DNA of 64,000 bases from Bacillota bacterium (lineage in GTDB: Bacteria; Bacillota; Clostridia; Acetivibrionales; DTU013): positions 1-64,000 of the forward strand of contig JAEZCO010000082.1 of assembly GCA_023433505.1 (NCBI GenBank), read 5' to 3'. A model generated the notes under the pieces. It was given only the letters and a program-made list of their open reading frames with translations. It was not told the origin of the DNA and ran no database searches. This document shows positions 8,075 through 17,198 of this stretch, piece by piece. Numbering within the stretch: the stretch's first letter is position 1; each line of letters starts with the position of its first letter. Both the position numbers and the translations under genes were made by a program.

Positions 8075-9322
8075 TTACTTTGTTGCAAGAACCTTCTTAA
8101 GCTTCGCAAACCGGGGCAGTCCGTTTTCCAGCGGAGGCTTGGATTCGCCCTGGATAAGGGGAAGGGCATAGTCGATGAAATCCTGGGTAACCCCGTTGCC
8201 TTCCTTGTTGATCCATTCCGGCGGAATCTTCTTTTCAGTATTTGCAACGTCATTGAGATTGATCAGCTTGATATTGCATTTGTACTCAGAACCTTCAGCC
8301 CTTTCGAATGCAACCATGTAGTCTGTTTTGCCTTCTACGGCAAATCTCACGGCCATCTGACCTGCCAGGAAGGATTCGTTGACGTCGGTGAGGGAGCCGC
8401 AGTGAGAAGCGCATCTCTGGAGCAGGCTGAATTCAATGCCGCGAACCTTGGCGCCGGTTTTATTCTTGGCGTAATTGGCAAGCGTAGAAGCAAGGCCGCC
8501 CAACTGAGCATGTCCGAAAGCATCCTTGCACTGTGCAAGATCTGAACCGTATTCGGAGATATATTTGCCGTCCTTGTCCCGGATACCCTCGGAAACTGCT
8601 ACGATTACATTTCCGTTCTTTTTGTATATTGCTGCTGCTTCTTCAAGGAACTTGTCCATATCGAAGGGGACTTCGGGAAGATAGATAAGGTCGGGACCTG
8701 TACCCATATAGGAAGCCAGAGCGGCGGAAGCTGTCAGCCAGCCTGCGTTTCTGCCCATGATTTCCAGGATGGTGATCATGCCTTTGTCATAAACTCTTGC
8801 ATCGTGGTAAACTTCCATGGTGGAAGTGGCGATATATTTGGCGGCGCTTGCAAAGCCGGGGCAGTGGTCGGTCCCCCAGAGGTCGTTGTCGATAGTCTTG
8901 GGAACACCCATGACTCTGCATTCATAGCCTGATTTCTGCATGTACTTGCTGATTTTGTTGCAGGTGTCCATGGAATCGTTTCCGCCGTTGTAGAAGAAGT
9001 AGCGGATGTCGTACTTCTTGAATACTTCCAGAAGCCTTTTATAATCGGTATCGTCCTCTTCGGCCTTTTTCAGCTTGTAACGGACGGACCCCAGTGCGGA
9101 AGAAGGAGTCGTTTTCATAAGCTCCAGTTCGTAAGGATCTTCCTTGCTCATGTCATAGAATTTCTCGTCAAGTATTCCCCGGATACCATGTGCTGCACCA
9201 TAAACCGCAGTGATGCTGCCTTGCTTAAGCGCTTCGGTGAAAACGCCTGCCGCGCTGGCATTTATAACGGACGTCGGTCCGCCTGACTGGCCGAAAATAC
9301 ATGCACCTTTTAATTCGCTCAT
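8075..9322 (-). CDS. pfp: Pyrophosphate-dependent 6-phosphofructokinase
   Basis: A 415-residue cytosolic enzyme for the fructose-6-phosphate to fructose-1,6-bisphosphate step. The N-terminal phosphate loop is GQSGGPTSVINAS. The donor site reads GGNDS (113-117) where ATP enzymes have GGDGS; an Asp or other bulky residue instead of Gly at the third or fourth position marks the PPi-using group. The catalytic loop PKTIDND (141-147) and the substrate motif MGRNAGW (about 189-195) are intact. The size matches the clostridial PPi enzymes. GGAGG stands 9 nt before the ATG. Class II aldolase, the next glycolytic step, is encoded 40 kb away in the same window. Confidence 0.93.
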   Translation of the reverse strand: MSELKGACIFGQSGGPTSVINASAAGVFTEALKQGSITAVYGAAHGIRGILDEKFYDMSKEDPYELELMKTTPSSALGSVRYKLKKAEEDDTDYKRLLEVFKKYDIRYFFYNGGNDSMDTCNKISKYMQKSGYECRVMGVPKTIDNDLWGTDHCPGFASAAKYIATSTMEVYHDARVYDKGMITILEIMGRNAGWLTASAALASYMGTGPDLIYLPEVPFDMDKFLEEAAAIYKKNGNVIVAVSEGIRDKDGKYISEYGSDLAQCKDAFGHAQLGGLASTLANYAKNKTGAKVRGIEFSLLQRCASHCGSLTDVNESFLAGQMAVRFAVEGKTDYMVAFERAEGSEYKCNIKLINLNDVANTEKKIPPEWINKEGNGVTQDFIDYALPLIQGESKPPLENGLPRFAKLKKVLATK

Positions 9323-9404
9323 TTTAAGCCTCCTGAAAAAATTGATAAATTTATTTTTTACTATGTATTTACCCTATTATTGGTTAAGCTGTGCAAGCCT
9401 AATC

Positions 9405-9433
9405 ATATAAAAATATAACATAAGAAAAGTCAA
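9405..9433 (-). promoter_or_regulatory. Probable sigma-A promoter of the PPi-phosphofructokinase gene
   Basis: Minus strand TTGACT (9428-9433) and TTATAT (9405-9410), spacer 17 bp, about 80 bp before the start codon. Confidence 0.55.
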
Positions 9434-9502
9434 AATGCAATTCAACTTCGACAAAAATTTATCAATTAGACAGCCTTGCGGTGACTATTCAGGTATCCGG
9501 TT

Positions 9503-9602
9503 GGCATTGCGAGAAGCGGAGCGGCGTGGCAATCTCTGCATCTTAACGGGACGGCATTTTGAGATTGCCGTGCTCCGCTGCGTTGCGCTCGCAATGACAC
9601 AG
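9503..9602. repeat. Imperfect palindromic intergenic repeat (CATTGCGAG...CTCGCAATG)
   Basis: About 100 bp with long imperfect inverted arms: CATTGCGAGAAGCGGAGCGG near 9504 and, at the other end, CTCCGCTGCG...CTCGCAATG. Both arms also contain GGCAATCTC/GAGATTGCC. Elements with CATTGCGAG ends and internal GGCAATCTC are widespread short intergenic repeats in Firmicutes. It sits in the 570-bp gap between pfp and the sugar transporter, where I see no gene. The rest of that gap (9610-9890) is AT-rich with no clear feature. Confidence 0.7.
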
Positions 9603-9892
9603 GTTTTGCCTTCTGCCGTATGGGGGTATGTGTATAGTCACGCCTTCGCTTCAATGAAGGCCGCCGGGCCGAAGCGTTGTTCGTTTCAATTTTATTGTAC
9701 GGGGAGGAGGCTGCCTGAGAGCTATAAATTTTACCGCTCAAGTTAATTAAGTGAATAGAAATTAAAAAATTTAAGGATTCGTACGTTAAATTTTGAAATA
9801 CATCAGAATTATTTTGAATTTACTTCCTCTTGAAATTCGTGCTACACTTTGCTTATGGATGCGGTACAAAAACTTACATAAAGGATGATACT

Positions 9893-10876
9893 ATGGAGGT
9901 AGCAAACAATAGGAGCAATTATCCGACCGGAAAAGAAATACGTAAGCATAAGCTATCAAGAAACAATATGTTCGCGGAGTTATATCAAAATAAAATACTG
10001 TATTTAATGACTCTGCCGGGAATAATATTGCTCTTTATCTTCTGTTATTTGCCTATGGCAGGCATATACATGGCTTTTACGGATTTCAACATTCAAGACG
10101 GTATTTTCGGAAGCAGATTTGTAGGACTAGAAAATTTTGCATTCTTTGTCACCGACGGAGAAAGGGCCTGGAGGGTGGTTGGCAACACTGTAATACTCAA
10201 TTCCTTATTCATCGTCACCGGCCTGTTTTTCCAAATAGGAATCGCATTATTTATGAATGAGATAAAGAATAAGTTTTTCAAAAAAGTCAGTCAATCCATG
10301 ATGTTTTTTCCTTACTTTCTTTCATGGGTTGTAATAGGGTCTATTATTTATAGTATATTTGCATCGGATGTCGGCGTAGTCAATACCTTTCTTAAATCCA
10401 TAGGATTGGAACCGGTCCGCTGGTATGGAGAGAAGCAGTACTGGAAAGCAATACTGACGGGTGCAAACATATGGAAGTGGACCGGCTATGGCTCTATTGT
10501 ATACCTGGCAGCAATGGCCGGATTTGATTCAGCCTATTATGAGGCTTCAATTGTTGACGGCGCTTCTAAGTTTCAACAAATCAAGCATATTACATTACCT
10601 CTTTTGAAGCCTACTGCGGTGACCTTGGTACTTTTTTCAGTAGGTAGAATCTTTTATGGAGATTTCGGCATGATATACGGTATAGTAGGGCAAAACGGAA
10701 TATTGCTGGAAGCAACAGAGGTTATCGACAACTATGTGTTTATGGCAATGAGGTCCACACTGGGATTTTCCGGAGCAGCGGCCATAGGTGTTTTGCAATC
10801 TGTTCTGTGCCTTATACTGATACTTGTGAGCAATAAGCTGGCAAAAAAAATCAACGACGGCGCCGGGCTGTTTTAA
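9893..10876 (+). CDS. Sugar ABC transporter permease (LplB/YteP-like)
   Basis: A 327-residue inner-membrane permease of the binding-protein-dependent importer family. I start at 9893 (MEVANNRSN) because AAAGGATG lies just upstream; the frame is open 63 bp earlier without a good site. There are six predicted helices, the first at LYLMTLPGIILLFIFCYLP. The ATPase-coupling EAA loop reads EASIVDGASKFQQIKHITLP (about residues 223-242). It forms an importer with the next two genes. LplB/YteP-type systems usually take up oligosaccharides or uronate-containing sugars and use a shared ATPase such as MsmX; none is encoded here. Confidence 0.9.
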   Translation: MEVANNRSNYPTGKEIRKHKLSRNNMFAELYQNKILYLMTLPGIILLFIFCYLPMAGIYMAFTDFNIQDGIFGSRFVGLENFAFFVTDGERAWRVVGNTVILNSLFIVTGLFFQIGIALFMNEIKNKFFKKVSQSMMFFPYFLSWVVIGSIIYSIFASDVGVVNTFLKSIGLEPVRWYGEKQYWKAILTGANIWKWTGYGSIVYLAAMAGFDSAYYEASIVDGASKFQQIKHITLPLLKPTAVTLVLFSVGRIFYGDFGMIYGIVGQNGILLEATEVIDNYVFMAMRSTLGFSGAAAIGVLQSVLCLILILVSNKLAKKINDGAGLF

Positions 10877-10891
10877 GGAGGGATGTGAGCT

Positions 10892-11779
10892 GTGAAAAGC
10901 GGAATTTCAGATAAAATCATTACAGGCAGTTCTTATGCGTTTGTAGCAATATTTGCAGTACTTTGTTTATATCCTTTGTTCCTTACCCTGGGTGTTTCAT
11001 TTTCGAATGAGAACCTTGTCCAAATTCACGGATATAAGCTTATACCGGAAGAGTTTTCCTTGGAAACCTATAAATATTTATTCCATCAAAACGGAGAAAG
11101 AATAGCGAGATCGTATGGAGTAACGGTTGTTGTAACTTTGGCAGGCAGCTTGCTCGCTATGTTTGTTACCTCAATGATGGCATATTCAATCTCTTTTAAA
11201 AATCTAAGATACAGAAATCTTATCGCATTATACAGTTATTTTACTGTAATATTTTCCGCGGGGATGATTCCCTGGTACATTATTTGCGTTAACCTTCTGC
11301 ATTTCAGAGACAATTTGCTGGGGCTGATTTTTCCTTACCTTGTGAACGTATGGTTCCTGTTCCTGTTAAGAAACTTCTTTGGAAGCATACCGGATGCAAT
11401 TTTTGAATCTGCCAAAATCGACGGCGCCAATTACTTCTATATCTATTATAAAATCGCAGTGCCGTTGTCCAAAACATCGATACTGACAGTTGCTTTATTG
11501 TATGCTCTCCAATACTGGAACGATTGGTGGCTGGCCATTATGTTCATATCAAAGCAGGAGCTCTTTCCGCTCCAATACTACCTTTATACCATCGTTTCCA
11601 ATGTTCAGGCCCTATCCAGCGGCCAGATATCGTCAAGTGCCGCCAATTCAGTGGCGCTTCCGTCTGAAACGGTTAAAATGGCGGTTACAGTGGTAGCCAT
11701 TGGGCCTATAATCTTCCTGTATCCGTTTATTCAGAAGTATTTTGTGAAAGGTATTATGGTTGGAGGTGTGAAAGGCTAG
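10892..11779 (+). CDS. Sugar ABC transporter permease (LplC/YtcP-like)
   Basis: A 295-residue partner permease starting at GTG, with GGAGGGATG upstream; it follows the first permease by 15 bp. Six helices, with the EAA loop ESAKIDGANYFYIYYKIAVP (about residues 172-191). It ends in FVKGIMVGGVKG, the usual C-terminal tail of YtcP/LplC permeases. The pair forms the membrane channel of a carbohydrate importer. Confidence 0.9.
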   Translation: MKSGISDKIITGSSYAFVAIFAVLCLYPLFLTLGVSFSNENLVQIHGYKLIPEEFSLETYKYLFHQNGERIARSYGVTVVVTLAGSLLAMFVTSMMAYSISFKNLRYRNLIALYSYFTVIFSAGMIPWYIICVNLLHFRDNLLGLIFPYLVNVWFLFLLRNFFGSIPDAIFESAKIDGANYFYIYYKIAVPLSKTSILTVALLYALQYWNDWWLAIMFISKQELFPLQYYLYTIVSNVQALSSGQISSSAANSVALPSETVKMAVTVVAIGPIIFLYPFIQKYFVKGIMVGGVKG

Positions 11780-11935
11780 GGTTTATCCGGTTTCTTTCAT
11801 GGGAATCAAATTGCTTATAGCTTACGATGCTAATCGGCCGATAGTGTTTTAAGGCAAAGGGCAATTTTATTCAATAAAACATCCTGAAGTTTATAAGTAT
11901 TACAGCAAATTACTAAAATTTGAGGAGGAAGTTCG

Positions 11936-13474
11936 ATGAAAAACAGTAAAAGACTTTTTGCAGTGCTCCTTGCCGCCGCAATGATTATGGCAGCTTTAAT
12001 CGGGTGCGGTACCCAAAACGGCGCAAAACCGGGGGAGGATACCACTCAGCCGGGTACGGCCCAGGCAGCTACAAGCGCAGCTACGGAAGAAAACAGTGCA
12101 ATAAAAGACTTTGTAACTTTAAAGGTTTTATATCCAGGGGATATGTCGGCAAGAATGAAGGATTTCCTGGACAATGAATTCAAAGCAAAGATGAAAGATG
12201 AGCTGAACCTGGGGATGGAAGTCAGCTACTCTCCATGGGACCAGTATTGGAACAAAAAAGATATGATGCTTGCAGCCGGCGAGCAGATCGACTGGTTCTG
12301 GGACGGTATTACAAACCTCAATAAAATGGTGACAAAGAAGCAAGTGATGGATATTGGCGATGTATTAAATAAATATGGAACAGATCTCAAGAAAGTGATC
12401 CCCGAAGGCAACTTTGAAGGGACTACCATAAACGGCAAAATCATGGGAATTCCTTCGTGCTATGCCCCATCTGCCGCTCCGTTGCAGTTGGTGGATGTAA
12501 GGCAGGACCTGCTGGAAGGCGTCGGAATGACGGATATAAAGACATCGGCAGATCTGGAACAATTTGTTGTTAAGACCAAGGAAAAATATCCGGATACACT
12601 GGGCGGGTCCTTCAATCTTTTACCGGCATTGACAAGGGAGTTTGCAGACCAGGTTTATGTGTTTATAACAGATTCATATCTATTGGCGGTAGGACAGAAT
12701 GACAATAAAGTGTACAGCTACTATGAGACGGATGCCTTTAAGAAAGTGGCAAAATTCAATCGGGAGCTTTATTTGAAAAAGCTTTACAATGATGAAGTGA
12801 CGATCAAGTATAATGAGCATGATGCAAGAATGAAAACAGGCAAATACATTTGGGGAGAAGGTTCTATAGCGAAGCCTATGGAAATAATCCAGGATGTAAG
12901 GAAGAATGCGCCGGATGCAAAGCTTAAGACGTATATGCTTGGTGCTGACAAACCCAAGTACATAACAACACCCGGGAATGAAGTCATCTGTATTTCTTCC
13001 ACCAGTAAATATCCGGAAAGAGCCATGATGTTTTTAAATTGGATATATCAGAGTAAGGACAACTATAATTTTGCTTTATACGGAGTCAATGATAAAGACT
13101 ACAAGATGGAAAACAATCGGCTTAAGCTTCTTACCAATGACGTGTTCTTCTACGAATGGATGTTCAGAAACGTAAATTACATGGAATTCCCGGATACCGT
13201 AGATGATGATTTTATAAATACTTACAAGGCCTGGGATGACGGCGCAAAGTATGCAAATACTTTCGGATTTACCTTTGATACTTCCTCCGTTAAGAACGAG
13301 GAAGCCAAGCTGATTGCGGAAGTGGGTCAAAAGCTTCAGGCGATTGCAACCGGATTCATCGACAATGATGAGAACTATGCAAAAGCCATCGACGGATTGA
13401 AAAAAGCGGGTATCGACAAGTATAAGGAAGAATGCCAGAAGCAGTTTGACGCCTTCCTGGCCAGTAAGAAATAA
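11936..13474 (+). CDS. Extracellular solute-binding lipoprotein of the sugar importer
   Basis: A 512-residue lipoprotein with lipobox ALIGC (Cys24), then a Thr/Ala/Gln-rich linker to about residue 55. The binding domain follows, of the family-1 type associated with LplB/LplC permeases (lipoprotein LipO-like). Features such as ISSTSKYPERAMMFLNWIYQ near residue 355 are typical of this group. It is exposed at the cell surface and delivers the sugar. AGGAGG is 7 nt before the ATG. A 156-bp gap separates it from the permeases; I see no terminator there. A good terminator follows it. The ligand is unknown, but the adjacent DUF4832 protein suggests a product of polysaccharide breakdown. Confidence 0.88.
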   Translation: MKNSKRLFAVLLAAAMIMAALIGCGTQNGAKPGEDTTQPGTAQAATSAATEENSAIKDFVTLKVLYPGDMSARMKDFLDNEFKAKMKDELNLGMEVSYSPWDQYWNKKDMMLAAGEQIDWFWDGITNLNKMVTKKQVMDIGDVLNKYGTDLKKVIPEGNFEGTTINGKIMGIPSCYAPSAAPLQLVDVRQDLLEGVGMTDIKTSADLEQFVVKTKEKYPDTLGGSFNLLPALTREFADQVYVFITDSYLLAVGQNDNKVYSYYETDAFKKVAKFNRELYLKKLYNDEVTIKYNEHDARMKTGKYIWGEGSIAKPMEIIQDVRKNAPDAKLKTYMLGADKPKYITTPGNEVICISSTSKYPERAMMFLNWIYQSKDNYNFALYGVNDKDYKMENNRLKLLTNDVFFYEWMFRNVNYMEFPDTVDDDFINTYKAWDDGAKYANTFGFTFDTSSVKNEEAKLIAEVGQKLQAIATGFIDNDENYAKAIDGLKKAGIDKYKEECQKQFDAFLASKK

Positions 13475-13502
13475 TGTAATAGTACCCTCAGCACAATAAT
13501 AG

Positions 13503-13543
13503 AGGCAGTCCTTACAAATAATATTTGGAAGGACTGCCTTTTC
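13503..13543 (+). terminator. Terminator of the sugar importer operon
   Basis: AGGCAGTCCTT pairs with AAGGACTGCCT across about 15 nt, followed by TTTTC. It lies between the convergent binding-protein and YesN-type regulator genes and may serve both. Confidence 0.8.
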
Positions 13544-13565
13544 ATAAAACTGCCTCGCGTTTCCG

Positions 13566-15896
13566 CTATTGCAAATTCTCATACTTTACGCTATTTTTAA
13601 ACTTTCCGGGGGAAATCCCGAATTTTCTTGAAAAGGAAGAGGTAAAATACGTACTGTTATTATATCCTACCATATTGCATATTTTGACGGAGCTTAATCT
13701 GGGGTCGGACAAAAGCAATTCCTTTGCTTTCTCCAATCTTACATTGTTAACATAGTCAGGAAAGCTGATGCCGGTATACTCGTTAAACACTTTACTGAAA
13801 TACTGCGGGGTGAAAGAAAGCTTTTCTGCCATAAGATTTGCAGACAGGCTGCTATCGGCATAATTCTCACTGATGAATTCAATGATGCTGTCGATAAAAT
13901 TGGGGGTTTTTATATTTTTAATCCCCGAAATAATACGGTTGGTTTGATGGAATAAATCGATAAACCATGCTTCCAACTCTTCATAATTCTCAAAGCTTTT
14001 AATCCTTGCATTGATATTTTCCAAATCATATTCAGCGGTTTGCAGGGGATTTGCCTGAAAATCCATAGGAATCCGAAGAATGGAATTTGCAAGCTGGAAG
14101 AATTTTTTTACAATTATCTCATGGCTGGAGGTTTTGAGGGCCATAAAAAGAGAACCGAGATAATTCCGGTAAGAATCCAAAGCATTGCTCTTCACTGCAT
14201 TTACTGCCGAATCCATCAGGTACCCCAGCTTTTTACTATTGGGATCATCCGTTTTTACGGTTCCCGGATGAATGATTGAACGCCTGCCATATAACAGCCT
14301 GTAATTTGTATAACCATATGCCTGATTATATCTTTCCCGAATATCTGAAATGTTTCCGGAGCAATCACTGATACCTGCGGTTATCTCGATGTTTAATAAC
14401 TGGTAGACTGTATTCTGACACCTTTTTATCAGCTCCATCAGCTTATTGTCGATTTCCGGATGCTCCTTTTGTAAAGGGGCTTTTACTATGAGCAATATGT
14501 GTTCCGGGTATATCTCAAAGGCAGCGCATTTGAAGTCGGGCTTCAGGCTTTCGCATGCGATATTTCCAATAGAGCTCAATTGAAAATCGATAGCTTCCTT
14601 TGTGTTATTATCCGTGAACTGCTTGAAGTTATCGATTCTGAAGATGACAAGGATATAGCTTTCATCAGTATTTTCCAGGATCTTGTACTTAACCATGCTT
14701 TCAGTGATATTGGATTCCGACAGCTGATGGTTTGTGGTTAAAAGAGTTTTTATAAAATCCGTACGCTGCAGGGTAAAGTTAGTAATGCTGTCACTTTCCA
14801 GATTGTTCAATTTCATTATCAGGCCGCTGAAAGCTTGTGAAATCAGGTTTACCTCAGTCATTTGCTTTTCGTTGTACGCAGAGTTCTTAAAAAGCGTCCT
14901 GACATTTTGAAATACATTATTTATTGGCTTAAACAGTTTATAGGATAGTAAGACGGATAGGAGCGTAATGATTACAAGGATGATCATAGAGACGAATATT
15001 ACCGTACGCTGCATTTTTGTAATTTGACTGAAGAAAGCATCGTATTCACTTGAAGATAAGACCATATATTTTCTCTGTTCATCAAAAACATAGCTGTAGA
15101 TGAGGTTATGCCCGCTTGAGCTTACTGTAAAATAACCTGAGCCAGGAGCGGATTTTATCGCATTTTGGTAGTATTGTTCATTTGAGATCTTATGGGTAAA
15201 CAAAGTCATGTCATTATGCAATAGGATGGTCCCATCCTTATCAACCAGCATGATGTCCTGCTTGGGCCGCAAATTGGAAGAATAAATCTGTTTGTAAAGG
15301 TACGAAGCATTGATATTTACAATGACAACAGCATCAATATTTTTGTCACCTGCATTGCCTGCATGGAATATGACGCTGTAAATATCGAGAACCTCACCGT
15401 TTTTATTTTTTAATTGCCTGGGGATAGGGGTCAATACATTGCTTTTTTCCAGGAAGCCTGATAGCTGCCTGTAGTCTTCCTCGAAATTATAATCCTGGGA
15501 GGTTTTAAAGACGATGGAATTGCTATCACATACATAAACCGAATAGATAAAGGGGTTTAATATTATCAGATTATTGATATACATGGCGGCATATACCTTA
15601 TCCAAATTGTTCTTATCCGTAGAATAAAGTATGTTTTTTACGCTGAAATTATTAAATATTTCATAAGCAGTTTTACTTGCCGTTTCAAATACGTTTGAGG
15701 ACAGCATGGAAATATTTGAAAGAGCAAGTTCGGTCATATTATTGATATCTTTGATACTTTCATTTCTTATCCTGTATGTCAGAAACGTTGTTATAAGAAT
15801 GACCGCCAATATGGCTGTACCTAAATAGCTCAAGAAAAGCTTGATCAGTAAGTTCTTTGATTTAATACGATCATAAAATGAGCTGGCATTTAACAT
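13566..15896 (-). CDS. Membrane-bound AraC-family regulator (YesN-like sensor with HTH_18)
   Basis: A 776-residue one-protein sensor. A first transmembrane helix (about 18-40) and a second (about 300-325) enclose an extracellular Cache-like region. A HAMP-like linker follows, then a degenerate middle domain, and a C-terminal AraC helix-turn-helix pair (about 675-770: SLSANLMAEKLSFTPQYFSKVF and VGYNNSTYFTSSFSRKFGISPG). Such proteins sense a sugar outside and activate neighbouring ABC importers, here the convergent gene cluster. GGAG precedes the ATG. It probably controls the importer; the ligand is unknown. Confidence 0.88.
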   Translation of the reverse strand: MLNASSFYDRIKSKNLLIKLFLSYLGTAILAVILITTFLTYRIRNESIKDINNMTELALSNISMLSSNVFETASKTAYEIFNNFSVKNILYSTDKNNLDKVYAAMYINNLIILNPFIYSVYVCDSNSIVFKTSQDYNFEEDYRQLSGFLEKSNVLTPIPRQLKNKNGEVLDIYSVIFHAGNAGDKNIDAVVIVNINASYLYKQIYSSNLRPKQDIMLVDKDGTILLHNDMTLFTHKISNEQYYQNAIKSAPGSGYFTVSSSGHNLIYSYVFDEQRKYMVLSSSEYDAFFSQITKMQRTVIFVSMIILVIITLLSVLLSYKLFKPINNVFQNVRTLFKNSAYNEKQMTEVNLISQAFSGLIMKLNNLESDSITNFTLQRTDFIKTLLTTNHQLSESNITESMVKYKILENTDESYILVIFRIDNFKQFTDNNTKEAIDFQLSSIGNIACESLKPDFKCAAFEIYPEHILLIVKAPLQKEHPEIDNKLMELIKRCQNTVYQLLNIEITAGISDCSGNISDIRERYNQAYGYTNYRLLYGRRSIIHPGTVKTDDPNSKKLGYLMDSAVNAVKSNALDSYRNYLGSLFMALKTSSHEIIVKKFFQLANSILRIPMDFQANPLQTAEYDLENINARIKSFENYEELEAWFIDLFHQTNRIISGIKNIKTPNFIDSIIEFISENYADSSLSANLMAEKLSFTPQYFSKVFNEYTGISFPDYVNNVRLEKAKELLLSDPRLSSVKICNMVGYNNSTYFTSSFSRKFGISPGKFKNSVKYENLQ

Positions 15897-15957
15897 ATGA
15901 CACTACTCCTTTGTTATATAGTAGGTGCATTTGTTGACTGGGTGGAAACTACGGGTT

Positions 15958-15971
15958 TATGCGTTCGCATA
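15958..15971. promoter_or_regulatory. Operator-like palindrome upstream of the AraC-type gene
   Basis: TATGCG-TT-CGCATA, a 14-bp inverted repeat with a 2-bp centre, 62 bp before the start of the AraC-family gene and just after the LacI gene. It has no T-run, so it is not a terminator. It could bind a regulator; which one is unknown. Confidence 0.35.
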
Positions 15972-15988
15972 GGTGTATGAATTGATTA

Positions 15989-16999
15989 TCAGAGCTTCTT
16001 GCAGGAATCCCTGATAATCAATTCGGTATTTAATGTTATGTTAATATTTTTTATATATTTGTTTTCAATCATATCAATGATCAAACGGGCCACCAATTGG
16101 TAGATGTCATACTTGAACCGTTTTACAGTGGTCAGGGAGGGGATTGAATACTGGGACATTTCGATATCATCGAAGCCTACGACCGAGATGTCGTCGGGCA
16201 CCTTAAGGCCAAGTCCGTTAATGGCTTTTATGGCTCCGAGGGCAATAACGTCGTCAAAAGCAAAAATGGCCGTTATGCCTTTATTCTTAGTTAATAATGC
16301 CTTTGCTGCGGTATAACCGTTTTCATGGCTGAAGGGACCGCTGTAAACCCTATCCTCTGAAAGCTCCAGCCCATACTTTTCAAAGGAATTTTTACATGCA
16401 TCCATTCTGTTTCTATTTACCAAATGGTTCGGAGGACCGCTTATAATGCCTATATTTCTGTGACCCAGGGTATATAAGTATTCGATAACCGCATTTGCGG
16501 CGCCATAGTTGTCATAGTCAATGAAGTTCCAGGTTTCGGCGTAATCTCTTCCGTTTGTGACGATATAGGGTATTTTGCTATGAATAATCAGTTGGACTAT
16601 TTTATCATCAACATAAGGTCCGACGACGATAGCGGCATCGATCTTCCTTTCCTCTATTATCTTGCTTGAGATGGATTCATGTCCGGTTCTTTGCGTGTTT
16701 GTTGCTAAAAGTATCACGTTGCCAAGCTTTTCGATTTCTTCCTTCAGGTTCGGCAGGTCGCTGGAAAGCGCAGGGTCGTTACTGATAAACGCATCTTTTT
16801 CCGGTATAAAAAGACCTATGGTATAGGAGGTATTGGAAATCATATTTTCAATGGCCCTGGGCTTATAGTTCAGGGAATCTACCACCTGGTGGATCTTTTG
16901 TTTTGTTTCTTCGCTGAAGTCACCTTTATTGTTTAATACTCTTGATACGGTACTCAGGGAATAACCGGTAAGCTCGGCAATTTCTCGCATTTTTATCAT
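15989..16999 (-). CDS. LacI-family transcriptional regulator
   Basis: A 336-residue repressor-type protein. The N-terminal helix-turn-helix (residues about 4-24, MREIAELTGYSLSTVSRVLN, directly before the hinge-type region KGDFSEETKQKIHQVVDSLNY) is canonical. The sugar-binding domain (about 60-330) contains GFDDIEMSQYSIPSLTTV, typical of the LacI/GalR core. ATATAT-rich sequence and GAGGATATA stand before the ATG. A TTGCGCAACT site upstream and the same site before the DUF4832 gene suggest autoregulation and control of that gene. Confidence 0.92.
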   Translation of the reverse strand: MIKMREIAELTGYSLSTVSRVLNNKGDFSEETKQKIHQVVDSLNYKPRAIENMISNTSYTIGLFIPEKDAFISNDPALSSDLPNLKEEIEKLGNVILLATNTQRTGHESISSKIIEERKIDAAIVVGPYVDDKIVQLIIHSKIPYIVTNGRDYAETWNFIDYDNYGAANAVIEYLYTLGHRNIGIISGPPNHLVNRNRMDACKNSFEKYGLELSEDRVYSGPFSHENGYTAAKALLTKNKGITAIFAFDDVIALGAIKAINGLGLKVPDDISVVGFDDIEMSQYSIPSLTTVKRFKYDIYQLVARLIIDMIENKYIKNINITLNTELIIRDSCKKL

Positions 17000-17141
17000 A
17001 AATATATCCTCAACAGGCCAGGGTCAAATATTTACACACAAAATAATACTATCATTATCTGTTTTCTTAAGCAATGGCAATTGATAGAGTAAAGTAAGCA
17101 AGTATTTCTTTAATTATTTCACCAGCTGTTAGTTAAAATAT

Positions 17142-17151
17142 TTGCGCAACT
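17142..17151. promoter_or_regulatory. TTGCGCAACT operator candidate upstream of the LacI gene
   Basis: The core TTGCGCAA is an 8-bp palindrome with the central CG typical of LacI-family operators. It is 143 bp before the lacI-type start codon. The same ten bases, followed by a similar T-rich stretch, occur at 19231 before the DUF4832 gene. Confidence 0.45.
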
Positions 17152-17198
17152 GGTTTAATTATAGATTCATGAAATGAGCCTGTCAAGAGGCGATGGAT

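Noticed and set aside
9338..9467. ATTGATAAATTT and its inverse flanking the pfp promoter
   Set aside because: The two AT-rich 12-mers are over 100 bp apart; could be chance in AT-rich DNA, and no regulator is suggested.
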